From Pyxidicoccus caerfyrddinensis (GTDB taxonomy: Bacteria; Myxococcota; Myxococcia; Myxococcales; Myxococcaceae): a stretch of 64,000 bases of DNA. Every line of letters begins with the position of its first letter. Within the stretch, counting starts at the first letter, position 1. Positions 26,100 through 34,314 of the stretch are shown here, piece after piece. The translations under genes were made by a program, and so were the position numbers. The DNA lies in NCBI RefSeq assembly GCF_010894405.1, contig NZ_JAAIYA010000013.1, positions 62,001 through 126,000 of the forward strand, given 5' to 3'. Below the pieces are notes generated by a model that was not told the DNA's origin, did no database searches, and saw only the letters and a list, made by a program, of their open reading frames with translations.

Positions 26100-27059
26100 T
26101 CAGCCCTTCCGCGGCCCGCGCGCATGCGGCAGCAGCAGTGAATAGAGCGTGCTCATCACCGGGGTGGGCACGCCTCGGGCCCGGCCTCGCCGCGACACCG
26201 TGCCCTGGAGGTACTCCACCTCCAGCGGCTTGCCGGCCTCCAGGTCCACCATCATCGACGGGCGCATGTTGTCCTGCAGGCCGTCCATGAAGGCGACGAC
26301 GTCCTCGGCGCGGGTGGTGGTGGCCACGCCCTCGGCGTTGGCGACGCGCAGCACCTCGGCCGCGGCCTCCTGGAACTGCTCCCGGAACACGGGCCCCGCG
26401 TCGCGAAGCGGACCCAGCGGCAGGCGGGCCGCGGTGCAGAAGCCGGACATGGGCGCCAGGAACGCGAGCTTCTCCCAGAGTGGCGCACGCGCGTCCGCCA
26501 CCACCTCCACGTTGAGCCCGGCGGCGGCCAGCGTGTCGCGCAGTGTCTGGGCACGCGCCGACACTCGGGACGTATCGCCGAACACTTCGCCAAGGATGAT
26601 GCGGTGGAGCGTGCCCGTCTGCGAGATGACGCCCGGCTCGGCGATGGCGGTGGAGATGTACGTGGTGCCGCCGATGACGGGTGCCTCGCCCACGGCGGCG
26701 GCGACTTCCCCAGGGCTGTCCACGCCGTTCTGCAGCGTGAGGACGGCGGCGGTCGAGCCGCCGAGAGTGGGCCTGTCCGATGCGGCGGCCAGCACCTTCA
26801 CCAGGGGCAACACCGAGGGCACGTCGTAGTTCTTCACCGCGAGGACGATGACGTCCACGGGGCCCACGCGCGCGGCGTCCTCCTCGGCGCGCACGGGGAC
26901 TGTGAAGTCCCCCTCCGCGCTCCGGATGCTCAGCCCCCGCTCGCGCATGGCGCGCAGGTGCGCGCCCCGGGCAAGGAACGTCACGTCCTGGCCGGCGCGC
27001 ACCAGCCGGGCGCCGTAGTAGCCGCCCACTCCACCCGAACCGACGATGGCGAATCGCAT
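26100..27059 (-). CDS. 2-dehydropantoate 2-reductase (ketopantoate reductase) family
   Basis: This 319-residue NADPH-dependent oxidoreductase has the N-terminal Rossmann motif MRFAIVGSGGVGGYYGARL and the family VKNYD loop (VLAVKNYDVPSV). It also has the catalytic Lys in LWEKLAFLAP and the C-terminal helical PanE domain (DNMRPSMMVDLEAGKPLEVE). PanE makes pantoate for CoA synthesis, but many paralogues of this family are not PanE, so the symbol is withheld. It is monocistronic. Confidence 0.88.
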   Translation of the reverse strand: MRFAIVGSGGVGGYYGARLVRAGQDVTFLARGAHLRAMRERGLSIRSAEGDFTVPVRAEEDAARVGPVDVIVLAVKNYDVPSVLPLVKVLAAASDRPTLGGSTAAVLTLQNGVDSPGEVAAAVGEAPVIGGTTYISTAIAEPGVISQTGTLHRIILGEVFGDTSRVSARAQTLRDTLAAAGLNVEVVADARAPLWEKLAFLAPMSGFCTAARLPLGPLRDAGPVFREQFQEAAAEVLRVANAEGVATTTRAEDVVAFMDGLQDNMRPSMMVDLEAGKPLEVEYLQGTVSRRGRARGVPTPVMSTLYSLLLPHARGPRKG

Positions 27060-27176
27060 GGCGCGCACCATAACGGCGCGCTCCTCTCACGGCAGGGACG
27101 ATTCGGCTATCCAGCCACGGGGGCGGGGCTCATGCCGTGGAGCGCACAGCGAGTCCCGCTCCCTGTGCGGCCGGGG

Positions 27177-28502
27177 TCAGCGCACCTCGACCACGGGTGC
27201 CACCACCTCGTCGGGAAGGGGATGCCACGCGAGCGCCTCGGGCACCACGGGCTGCGGCTCGCGGGCCGGAGCGGGGCGGTTCTTCGCGAGGAACGCGGCG
27301 GCGCTCTCGGGGCTCTCGCACGCGCCGAGGATGTGCTCCGGAATCATGAACGCATTGGCGATGGCGTCCGCGACGCGCGGCTCCTGGCTGCCGGCGACCA
27401 GCACCTCCACCACATGCGGTGGGGGCGGCTGCAGCAGCGCATTGGTCCAGTGCGTTGCCGGAGCAGCTGCGGCCCACGTCTTCTCCTCGGTGGCGCGACA
27501 GAAGGCCTCGTCGAACGGACGCTCCGAGCCCAGCGCCGCCACGATGCTCTCCGCCATTGCAAATGCGGAGGCCGACGCCGCGTTGGCGCCCTGGCCCGCG
27601 ACGGGGTCGTTCGTCACGTGCGTGTCGCCCACGGCCACCACGAAGCGGCCGTTCGCCAGCGGCGCCCAGCCCCGGCGTACCATCGGCGTGAAGGAACCCT
27701 GCAGCCAGTCCATGGGGCCCAGCACGCCGAACTCCGCGGGGTTCACCCGCTCGTACGTGGCGGGCGCGAAGCGGCGCAGCCGGTCCAACAGCAATGCCTC
27801 GAAGGCGCGCGGGTCCTCGTCGTACCGCTGGGTGCTCAGCACCGCCAGCTCACCCTCGGGCAGCGCCTCGATGAGGATGCTCGGAACGCGGCCCTGGCGG
27901 GAGATGACCTGCGCCTCGAAGATTTCGCCCTGGCCGGGCACCAGGTGCGCTTCCATGCCAATGGAGTCCTGCATCCGCACGCCCTTGAGCAGCGCGGCGA
28001 ACAGCAGGCGCGCCGGCTTCGTGTGCGGCGACAGCTCGGGGATGCGCGGGAAGAGCGCCGTCAGTCCGTTGCGGCCGGTGGCCACCACCACCAGGTCATG
28101 CCGGGTGGAGAGTCCCTCCAGCGCCGCGGCGTCCACGGAGCGCACCTCCAGCAGGCCCCCGCGCGCCACGAAGTCCTCGGCCAGCTTCGGCTGGTACAGC
28201 CGGTAGTCCACGAAGATGGTGGGGTGCTCCAGCCGGCCCTTCAGCCCGAAGGACTGCGGCCCATTCACATGGATGCCCACCTGGTACATGTCCGCTTGCG
28301 GCCCGCCCCAGTGGTCCACGCCCAGCTCCCGCTCCCGGGCTCGCGTGGGCGCGTGGTGCGCCACCGTGTTCGGCAGCCGGCCCGCGCGCAGCTTCGCGGG
28401 GTCCTGCTCCGCGTACATCGTCACGGAGATGCCGTGGGACAGCAGCTTCAGTCCGAGGTGCAAACCGGCCGTGCCGGCGCCAACGATGCCGATGCTCGCC
28501 AT
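27177..28502 (-). CDS. StyA-like FAD-dependent monooxygenase
   Basis: The 441-residue protein closely resembles styrene monooxygenase StyA: an N-terminal FAD motif (SIGIVGAGTAGLHLGLKL), LPNTVAHHA, VDYRLYQPKL, the long substrate domain, and the second FAD box GDTHVTNDPVAGQGANAAS. StyA enzymes receive reduced FAD from a separate reductase (StyB) and epoxidise or hydroxylate aromatic alkenes or indole. No reductase gene is adjacent. ATG 28502 is chosen at the family N-terminus. It is divergent from the macro/TIR-like gene. The true substrate is unknown. Confidence 0.85.
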   Translation of the reverse strand: MASIGIVGAGTAGLHLGLKLLSHGISVTMYAEQDPAKLRAGRLPNTVAHHAPTRARERELGVDHWGGPQADMYQVGIHVNGPQSFGLKGRLEHPTIFVDYRLYQPKLAEDFVARGGLLEVRSVDAAALEGLSTRHDLVVVATGRNGLTALFPRIPELSPHTKPARLLFAALLKGVRMQDSIGMEAHLVPGQGEIFEAQVISRQGRVPSILIEALPEGELAVLSTQRYDEDPRAFEALLLDRLRRFAPATYERVNPAEFGVLGPMDWLQGSFTPMVRRGWAPLANGRFVVAVGDTHVTNDPVAGQGANAASASAFAMAESIVAALGSERPFDEAFCRATEEKTWAAAAPATHWTNALLQPPPPHVVEVLVAGSQEPRVADAIANAFMIPEHILGACESPESAAAFLAKNRPAPAREPQPVVPEALAWHPLPDEVVAPVVEVR

Positions 28503-28740
28503 ATGTCTCTCCTCCGCGTCCCGCATGCCGTCGTGGCTATGTCGGGATGGACCCCCCCCAGGGGACATGGGGTACCCGGCTTCCCGGGAACGCGGGCTAG
28601 TTAGCACAATACGAATGGAGACTTACAAATTGGTCGCACTCATTCGTTGAGAATTCGCGGAGTGCTTCGAATTTCCTCCCGTGCGGACGTGCTGGAGCCG
28701 GGTTGGGGAGACGTGGCGGGAGCGCCTACAGTCGGGGGTG
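28503..28740. promoter_or_regulatory. AT-rich divergent promoter region with inverted repeat
   Basis: This region lies between the divergent StyA-like and macro/TIR-like genes. The segment 28598-28675 is much more AT-rich than its surroundings. ACGAATG (28611-28617) and CATTCGT (28641-28647) form a 7-bp inverted repeat that could bind a shared regulator. A weak minus-strand promoter (TTGTAA with TAACTA about 19 nt on) is possible. Confidence 0.4.
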
Positions 28741-29733
28741 ATGAGCGTGTTCCTCGACGTGGTGCTGGAAGTGGGCGACCTCGCGGACACGTCCGCGGAC
28801 GCGGTGGTCTTCAAGTACGCACAGCGGCTCTACGGCGCGGCGGGCGCGGCTGCGCAGCGGCTGGAGCTTGCCGGCGTGCCACCGTCCCAGCTGGAGGTGA
28901 AGCCGGGGGAGTACCGCTTCGTGGAGACGCGCGGGAGCCTGGCCTCGCCGCTGGCGCTCTTCGTGGGCACGGTGCGGCTGGGGGACTTCGGCTACCACGA
29001 AATCCGCCAGTTCACGGCGCGCGCGCTGAAGGCGCTGGAGGCGCACTCGGGGCTGAAGCACGTGGCGGGCACGGTGCACGGGCCCAACTACGGGCTGGAC
29101 GAGGACGAGGCGGTGCTCGCCTTCGTCGGTGGCCTCGTCGAGGCCTTCCAGCGCGGCACCGGGCCGCAGGGGCTGGAGCGCTTCACGGTGGTGGAGGTGG
29201 ACGCGCGACGGGCGAACCGGCTGCGCAAGGCGATGGAGCGGGGCCTGAGCGGCACGCAGGGCGTGACGGCGCTGCCGGGCGGAGGCTTCCGTGTGGAGCG
29301 GATGAGCGCCTTCGTCCAGGCGCCGCCCATGGCCTCGGCGGGCACGGTGTCCATGGCGAAGCCGCACGCCTTCGTGGCCATGCCCTTCGCGCCGGAACTG
29401 GAGGACACCTACCACTACGGCATCCAGGGGCCGGTGAAGGCCGCGGGCCTGCTGTGCGAGCGCGTGGACCAGGCGGTGTTCGACGGCCCCATCATCCAGC
29501 GCATCAAGGAGCGCATCGACACGGCGAAGGTCGTCATCGCCGACCTGTCCATGGCCAACCCCAACGTGTACCTGGAGGTCGGCTACGCGTGGGGGAAGGG
29601 GCGGCCCACCATCATGCTGGTGCGCGACTTGAAGGAGCTGCGGTTCGACGTCGCCTCGTACCGCTGCATCATCTACCGCAGCATCCGCGAGCTGGAGACG
29701 TTGCTGGCGCGCGAGCTGGAGCGGCTCGGCTGA
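28741..29733 (+). CDS. macro-like domain fused to TIR/nucleoside-deoxyribosyltransferase-like domain
   Basis: The protein has 330 residues from ATG 28741. Residues 1-185 resemble a macro or M17-N-type alpha/beta fold (DLADTSADAVVFKYAQRLYG; GTVHGPNYGLDEDEAVLAF). Residues about 208-330 form a Rossmann-like domain with HAFVAMPFAPEL, VVIADLSMANPNVYLEVGYA and a trailing FDV/YRCIIY segment. That pattern is typical of TIR-like and nucleoside deoxyribosyltransferase folds; D268, N275 and E279 sit where nucleotide or NAD binding and catalysis are expected. Macro and TIR domains both handle ADP-ribose or NAD chemistry and recur in antiviral systems. No partner gene is certain. Domain calls come from pattern recognition only. 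Confidence 0.7.
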   Translation: MSVFLDVVLEVGDLADTSADAVVFKYAQRLYGAAGAAAQRLELAGVPPSQLEVKPGEYRFVETRGSLASPLALFVGTVRLGDFGYHEIRQFTARALKALEAHSGLKHVAGTVHGPNYGLDEDEAVLAFVGGLVEAFQRGTGPQGLERFTVVEVDARRANRLRKAMERGLSGTQGVTALPGGGFRVERMSAFVQAPPMASAGTVSMAKPHAFVAMPFAPELEDTYHYGIQGPVKAAGLLCERVDQAVFDGPIIQRIKERIDTAKVVIADLSMANPNVYLEVGYAWGKGRPTIMLVRDLKELRFDVASYRCIIYRSIRELETLLARELERLG

Positions 29734-29742
29734 AGGCCGCGT

Positions 29743-30843
29743 CTACCAGCCGCGCGCCGCGACGGCCCACGTGGCGTGCGGCACGCCACCGCGCAGCACA
29801 TGCAGCCGCTCGTGCAGGTTGACGGAGGCGCAGACGTGGTTGGGCACCACGCGCACGCGCTCTCCCACGCGCGGGCGCCACGGGGTTCCGGACAGGTCCA
29901 GCAGGCCGTGCTCCTCGGACAGCCCGCGCACCAGCACCTCCGGCCTGTCCAGCAGGGCGCCGTAGCCGCCCTGGGGCGCGAAGCCCTCCTCCTTCGCCAG
30001 CGCCTTGGAGCCCGCGTCGATGACGGCCTGGCCGGGCACGGCGGTGCTCACCACGGTGGCGAGCACGAAGTACGCGCACTCGCTCCAGTCACACGCGCCC
30101 ACGGTGGCGGAGTTGCGGTCATTGAGCACGTTGATGCCGGGGCGTATCTCCGTGAGCCCGGCCACCTCGTGCGAGCGCCAGAGGGTGGGCGTGGAGCCGC
30201 CACTGACGATGCCAGGCTTCAACCCCGCGGCGGACAGCGCGTCCACGAAGCCGCCCAGGCGCGAGGACTGCTCGTGCAGCACGGGGCCCAGCTCGGCCTG
30301 CGGCGCGCGCACATGGCCCGGATAGAAGATGACGCCGCGGTACTCCACGCCGCGCGTGGACGCCACGGCGCGCGCGAGGGTGACGGCGTCCTCGGGCGTC
30401 TGCACACCCACGCGGCGCATGCCCATGTCCAGCTCCACCAGCACGCCCACGGTGCGGCCCGCCGCGTCGGCGGCGCGGCCGAGTCCCTCCAGGACCTCGC
30501 GCGAGTCGAGCGCCACCGACAGCTTCACGTACTGGGGCAGGGCCATGAGGCGCGCGAGCCGTCCGGCGCCCACGGGCGGGTAGGCCAGCAGCACGTCGGC
30601 CGCGACGTTGGCCATGACCTCGGCCTCGCGGGGCGTGGCCACGGTGGCGCCAATCGCACCGGCCCGCAGCTGGAGGGCGGTGAGCTCCGCCGTCTTGTGC
30701 GTCTTCGTGTGGGGACGCCAGCGCAGGCCGTGCTCGCGCGCGTACGCGGCCACACGCTTCAGGTTGGCCTCCACGCGGTCCAGGTCCACGAGGGCGGCGG
30801 GGGTGACGAGCGAGTCCAGCGAGTTGGCGTCCATGCACCGCAT
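29743..30843 (-). CDS. D-threonine aldolase / D-serine dehydratase-like PLP enzyme
   Basis: The 366-residue protein has an alanine-racemase-type PLP barrel, with the PLP Lys region RWRPHTKTHKTAEL and GVLVELDMGMRRVGV, and a C-terminal metal-binding domain ending VRVVPNHVCASVNLHERLHV. That tail is typical of DSD1/metal-dependent D-threonine aldolases (about 370-380 residues). These cleave D-beta-hydroxy amino acids such as D-threonine to glycine and aldehyde. ATG 30843 has GGGA at a good distance; ATG 30834 is possible. The gene is convergent with the macro/TIR-like gene, 9 bp apart. Confidence 0.85.
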   Translation of the reverse strand: MRCMDANSLDSLVTPAALVDLDRVEANLKRVAAYAREHGLRWRPHTKTHKTAELTALQLRAGAIGATVATPREAEVMANVAADVLLAYPPVGAGRLARLMALPQYVKLSVALDSREVLEGLGRAADAAGRTVGVLVELDMGMRRVGVQTPEDAVTLARAVASTRGVEYRGVIFYPGHVRAPQAELGPVLHEQSSRLGGFVDALSAAGLKPGIVSGGSTPTLWRSHEVAGLTEIRPGINVLNDRNSATVGACDWSECAYFVLATVVSTAVPGQAVIDAGSKALAKEEGFAPQGGYGALLDRPEVLVRGLSEEHGLLDLSGTPWRPRVGERVRVVPNHVCASVNLHERLHVLRGGVPHATWAVAARGW

Positions 30844-30938
30844 GGTGGCATCCCGCACGACTCGGCTCCAGGGGGGCGGTGGGCGCGCCCTGCTATGCAG
30901 CGGAGTGCTACACACGGGCTTCCCGGCCCCGAGGTCCC

Positions 30939-32048
30939 ATGCCCACCGCGACCGCCTCCCCGACGCTGACGACCCGAGAGCTCAACCGCGCCACGCTCGC
31001 GCGCCAGTTGCTGTTGGAGCGGGAGCAGCTTCCCGTCCTTCGCGCTGTGGAGCGACTGGTGGCGCTCCAGGCCCAGCAGGCGAAGCCGCCCTTCGTCGGC
31101 CTCTGGTCCCGCGTCGAGGGCTTCCGGCGAGACGACCTGACGCGGCTCCTCCAGAAGCGCGACGTCGTCCGCGCCACGCTGATGCGCGGCACGCTGCACC
31201 TCGCGAGCGCGAAGGACTACCTGAAGCTGCGTGTCGCCTTCAGCCCGCTGCTGGAGGCCTCGGTGCACTCGGTGCTCCGCGAGCGCGCGAAGGGCCTGGA
31301 CATCGAGCCCCTCGTCCTCGCCGCGCGCGAGTACCTGGAGGAGGAGCCCCGCACCTTCGAGGAGGTGAGAGACCACCTGCTGGAGCGCTACCCGAAGGCA
31401 GACGAGCGGGCCATGGGCTTCCTCGTGCGCATGTACCTGCCACTCGTCCAGGTCCCCACGGATGCGGAGTGGGGCTTCCCGCCCGCGACGGACTTCGCGC
31501 TCGCGGAGTCCTGGCTGGGCGAGCCGCTGGGCAACGGCGCGGCGCTGGACACGCTCGTGCTGCGCTACCTGTCTGCCTTCGGCCCCGCCACCGTGGGCGA
31601 CGTGCAGACGTGGACGGGCCTCAAGGGGCTGAAGGACGTGCTGGCGTCGCTGAAGCCGAAGCTGCGCACCTTCCGCGACGAGAAGGGCCGCGAGCTGTTC
31701 GACCTGCCCAAGGCGCCCCGCCCGCCGGAGGACACCCCCGCGCCCCCGCGCTTCCTTCCCGAGTTCGACAGCCTCGTGCTCGGCCATGACGACCGCGCGC
31801 GACTGGTGGCGGATGCGCATCGCCCGCGGCTCATCACGAAGAACCTGCGCATTCCCGCCACGTTCCTGGTGGACGGCTTCGTCACCGGCACGTGGAAGGT
31901 GGAGCGCAAGAAGACCACCGCGGCCCTCCTCGTCGAGCCCTTCGAGCCGCTGACGAAGAAGACGCGAGACGCGCTGACCGGGGAGGGGGAGGGACTGCTC
32001 CGCTTCGTCGAACCAGAGGCCCGGGCGTTCGAGGTCCGTTTCGCCTGA
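30939..32048 (+). CDS. winged-helix AlkZ-like protein (HTH_42 family)
   Basis: This 369-residue protein belongs to the HTH_42 (PF06224) family, which includes the AlkZ/YcaQ DNA glycosylases that unhook interstrand crosslinks. Seen here are RAVERLVALQAQQAKPPFVG with a QxQ motif (Q44, Q46), VRATLMRGTLHLASAKDY, LRYLSAFGPATVGDVQTW and PRFLPEFDSLVLGHDDRARL. In AlkZ the QxQ pair is catalytic, and members often protect producers of DNA-alkylating antibiotics. It is monocistronic and divergent from the aldolase. The function in this strain is inferred from the family. Confidence 0.85.
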   Translation: MPTATASPTLTTRELNRATLARQLLLEREQLPVLRAVERLVALQAQQAKPPFVGLWSRVEGFRRDDLTRLLQKRDVVRATLMRGTLHLASAKDYLKLRVAFSPLLEASVHSVLRERAKGLDIEPLVLAAREYLEEEPRTFEEVRDHLLERYPKADERAMGFLVRMYLPLVQVPTDAEWGFPPATDFALAESWLGEPLGNGAALDTLVLRYLSAFGPATVGDVQTWTGLKGLKDVLASLKPKLRTFRDEKGRELFDLPKAPRPPEDTPAPPRFLPEFDSLVLGHDDRARLVADAHRPRLITKNLRIPATFLVDGFVTGTWKVERKKTTAALLVEPFEPLTKKTRDALTGEGEGLLRFVEPEARAFEVRFA

Positions 32049-32134
32049 CTGGCCGGCGGGCCTCGGGCCATGTGTCCGGGATTGTTGAGCATTCCCTCGA
32101 GACCATTGCGGCCTGTCAGGGTCGGGGCTAGTTA

Positions 32135-32262
32135 TGCCGCGAAACGCCGAGTCCCGCCGTCAGCGGGAGCGGGGGACCCAGGTTCGTTGGGGCGAGTCGC
32201 TCGCAAGCGAGCGTAGGGCAGGTTCCTCAGCCCGAGTCCGTCAGCTAACCCCGCAGGCGTCG
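32135..32262 (+). ncRNA. ydaO/yuaA c-di-AMP riboswitch upstream of kup
   Basis: The leader matches the ydaO motif. It has an ACGCCGAGTCC entry, a CCCGC/GCGGG hairpin (32153-32167), the GCGGGGGACCCAGGTT core, a GGGGCGAGTC element and a stem CGCTCG/CGAGCG with a CAAG loop (32198-32213). The 3' core is CCCGAGTCCGTCAGCTAACC, ending GCAGGCGTCGAGG. ACGCC (32144-32148) can pair with GGCGT (32256-32260) as P1. The Shine-Dalgarno GAGGTGA begins immediately after P1, so ligand binding could shut off translation. c-di-AMP turning off K+ uptake is the known logic for this class. Confidence 0.88.
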
Positions 32263-32273
32263 AGGTGAACACG

Positions 32274-34256
32274 ATGTCTTCCGACCCCAGCAGTCACGGG
32301 CCGGGCTCGCCAACGTCCGCGGGCTCGGCCGCTCCAGTTTCTCCTCCGTCTTCCCCTGGACACCGTGCTCATGGCGCGGGCCCCGAGCCGCTCGCCCGGT
32401 TGGCCCCACTGGCCCTGGGCGCGCTCGGCATCGTCTACGGCGATATCGGCACCAGCCCGCTGTACGCGCTACGCGACTGCTTCAGCGGCGAGCACGGCAT
32501 CACTCCGACTCCGGCGAACGTGCTGGGCGTGCTCAGCCTGGTCTTCTGGAGCCTCATCATCGTCATCTCCGTGAAGTACCTCGGCTTCGTGATGCGGGCC
32601 GACAACCGCGGCGAGGGCGGCATCCTCGCCCTGCTGGCGCTGGTGGTGCAGCGCGGAGGGCGCGAGGGCAGCGGAGCCCGGCGCATGGTGCTGCTGACGC
32701 TCGGCCTCTTCGGCGCCGCGCTGCTCTACGGCGACGGCGTCATCACCCCGGCCGTCTCCGTGCTCTCCGCCGTGGAGGGACTGAGCGTGGCCACGCCGCT
32801 CTTCACGCCGTACGTGGTGCCCATCGCCCTGGTCATCCTGCTCGCGCTCTTCCTCGTGCAGCGCAAGGGCACGGGCGGCATCGGCCGCGTGTTCGGCCCG
32901 CTGATGGTGGTGTGGTTCACCATCATCGCGGTGCTGGGCCTCCACGAGATGTCGGGCAACCTCTCGGTGCTGCAGGCCGTGCTGCCCACGCACGCGGTTC
33001 GCTTCTTCGTGCACAACGGCTGGCACGGCTTCCTGGTGCTGGGCGCGGTGTTCCTCGTCGTCACCGGTGGCGAGGCGCTGTACGCGGACATGGGCCACTT
33101 CGGCTACCGGCCCATCCGCCTGGCGTGGTTCGCGCTGGTGCTGCCGGCGCTGCTGCTCAACTACTTCGGACAGGGCGCGCTGCTGCTCAGGGACCCGTCC
33201 GCCGCGACCAACCCCTTCTTCCACCTGGCCCCGGACTGGGCCCTCTACCCGCTGGTGGCGCTGGCCACGGCCGCCACCGTCATCGCCTCCCAGGCGCTCA
33301 TCTCCGGCGTCTTCAGCCTCACGCGGCAGGCCATCCAGCTCGGCTACTGGCCCCGGCTCGAGGTGGTGCACACCTCCGCCGAGGAGCAGGGGCAGATCTA
33401 CCTGCCGGGCGTGAACATCGCGCTGCTGCTGGGCGTGATGCTGGTGGTGCTGGGCTTCCGCTCCTCCACCGCCCTCACGGCCGCGTACGGTATCGCCGTG
33501 ACGGCCACCATGGCCGTCACCACGTGTCTCGCCTACGTCGTCGCGCGCGAGCGCTGGGGCATGCGGCGCTCCGTCCTGGTGCCGCTGGCGAGCGTCTTCC
33601 TCGCGGTGGACCTGGCCTTCTTCGGCGCCAACTTCATCAAGGTGGCCCACGGTGGCTGGCTGCCGCTGACGATGGGCGTCATCCTCTTCACCCTGATGAC
33701 GACGTGGAAGCGCGGCCGCGAGCTGCTGGGGCAGAAGCTGCGCGCGTCGTCGCTCGGGCTGAGGGACTTGCTGGAGAGCTTCGGCGACAACGCGCCCCAC
33801 CGGGTGCCGGGCACGGCCATCTTCATGACGGGCAACCCGGAGATTGCCCCCAGCGCGATGCTGCACAACCTGAAGCACAACAAGGTGCTTCACGAGCAGA
33901 CGCTGCTGCTCACCATCTCCACCGAGGACGTGCCGCACGTCCCGTCCGCGGAGCGGGTGACGGTGGAGAACCTGCCCATGGGGATGCGCCGCATCACCGC
34001 GCGCTACGGCTTCATGGATGACCCGTCCATTCCAGACATCCTCAAGCGCTGCCGCGAGGCGGGCCTGCCCTTCAACGTGATGAGCACCAGCTTCTTCCTC
34101 GGCCGCGAGACGCTCATCGTCAGCAGGAACCCGGGCATGGCGCGCTGGCGCGAGGCGGTCTTCGTCTGGATGAGCCGCAACGCCCGCTCGGCCACCGCCT
34201 TCTTCCGCATTCCGCCCAACCGCGTGGTGGAACTGGGCGCCCAGGTGGAGCTGTAG
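32274..34256 (+). CDS. kup: KUP-family potassium transporter
   Basis: The protein has 660 residues: a hydrophilic N-terminal extension (about 40 residues, Ser/Pro-rich), about 12 transmembrane helices and a C-terminal cytoplasmic domain, as in Kup. Family words include LGALGIVYGDIGTSPLYALR, GALLYGDGVITPAVSVLSAV, EALYADMGHFG and SQALISGVFSLTRQAIQLG. It imports K+ with protons at the inner membrane. ATG 32274 is chosen because GAGGTGA lies 5 nt upstream; GTG 32265 is in the same frame. The c-di-AMP riboswitch directly upstream indicates repression when c-di-AMP is high. Confidence 0.96.
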   Translation: MSSDPSSHGPGSPTSAGSAAPVSPPSSPGHRAHGAGPEPLARLAPLALGALGIVYGDIGTSPLYALRDCFSGEHGITPTPANVLGVLSLVFWSLIIVISVKYLGFVMRADNRGEGGILALLALVVQRGGREGSGARRMVLLTLGLFGAALLYGDGVITPAVSVLSAVEGLSVATPLFTPYVVPIALVILLALFLVQRKGTGGIGRVFGPLMVVWFTIIAVLGLHEMSGNLSVLQAVLPTHAVRFFVHNGWHGFLVLGAVFLVVTGGEALYADMGHFGYRPIRLAWFALVLPALLLNYFGQGALLLRDPSAATNPFFHLAPDWALYPLVALATAATVIASQALISGVFSLTRQAIQLGYWPRLEVVHTSAEEQGQIYLPGVNIALLLGVMLVVLGFRSSTALTAAYGIAVTATMAVTTCLAYVVARERWGMRRSVLVPLASVFLAVDLAFFGANFIKVAHGGWLPLTMGVILFTLMTTWKRGRELLGQKLRASSLGLRDLLESFGDNAPHRVPGTAIFMTGNPEIAPSAMLHNLKHNKVLHEQTLLLTISTEDVPHVPSAERVTVENLPMGMRRITARYGFMDDPSIPDILKRCREAGLPFNVMSTSFFLGRETLIVSRNPGMARWREAVFVWMSRNARSATAFFRIPPNRVVELGAQVEL

Positions 34257-34265
34257 CCAGGCGCA

Positions 34266-34299
34266 GCGAGGTGGCGGCACGGATTGCCCGCCACCTCGC
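34266..34299. terminator. 12-bp perfect hairpin between kup and M6 protease genes
   Basis: GCGAGGTGGCGG (34266-34277) pairs perfectly with 34288-34299 over a 10-nt loop, midway between convergent genes ending at 34256 and 34315. It very likely terminates both. U-runs are absent. Confidence 0.75.
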
Positions 34300-34314
34300 A
34301 CGGCCTTCACGGCG

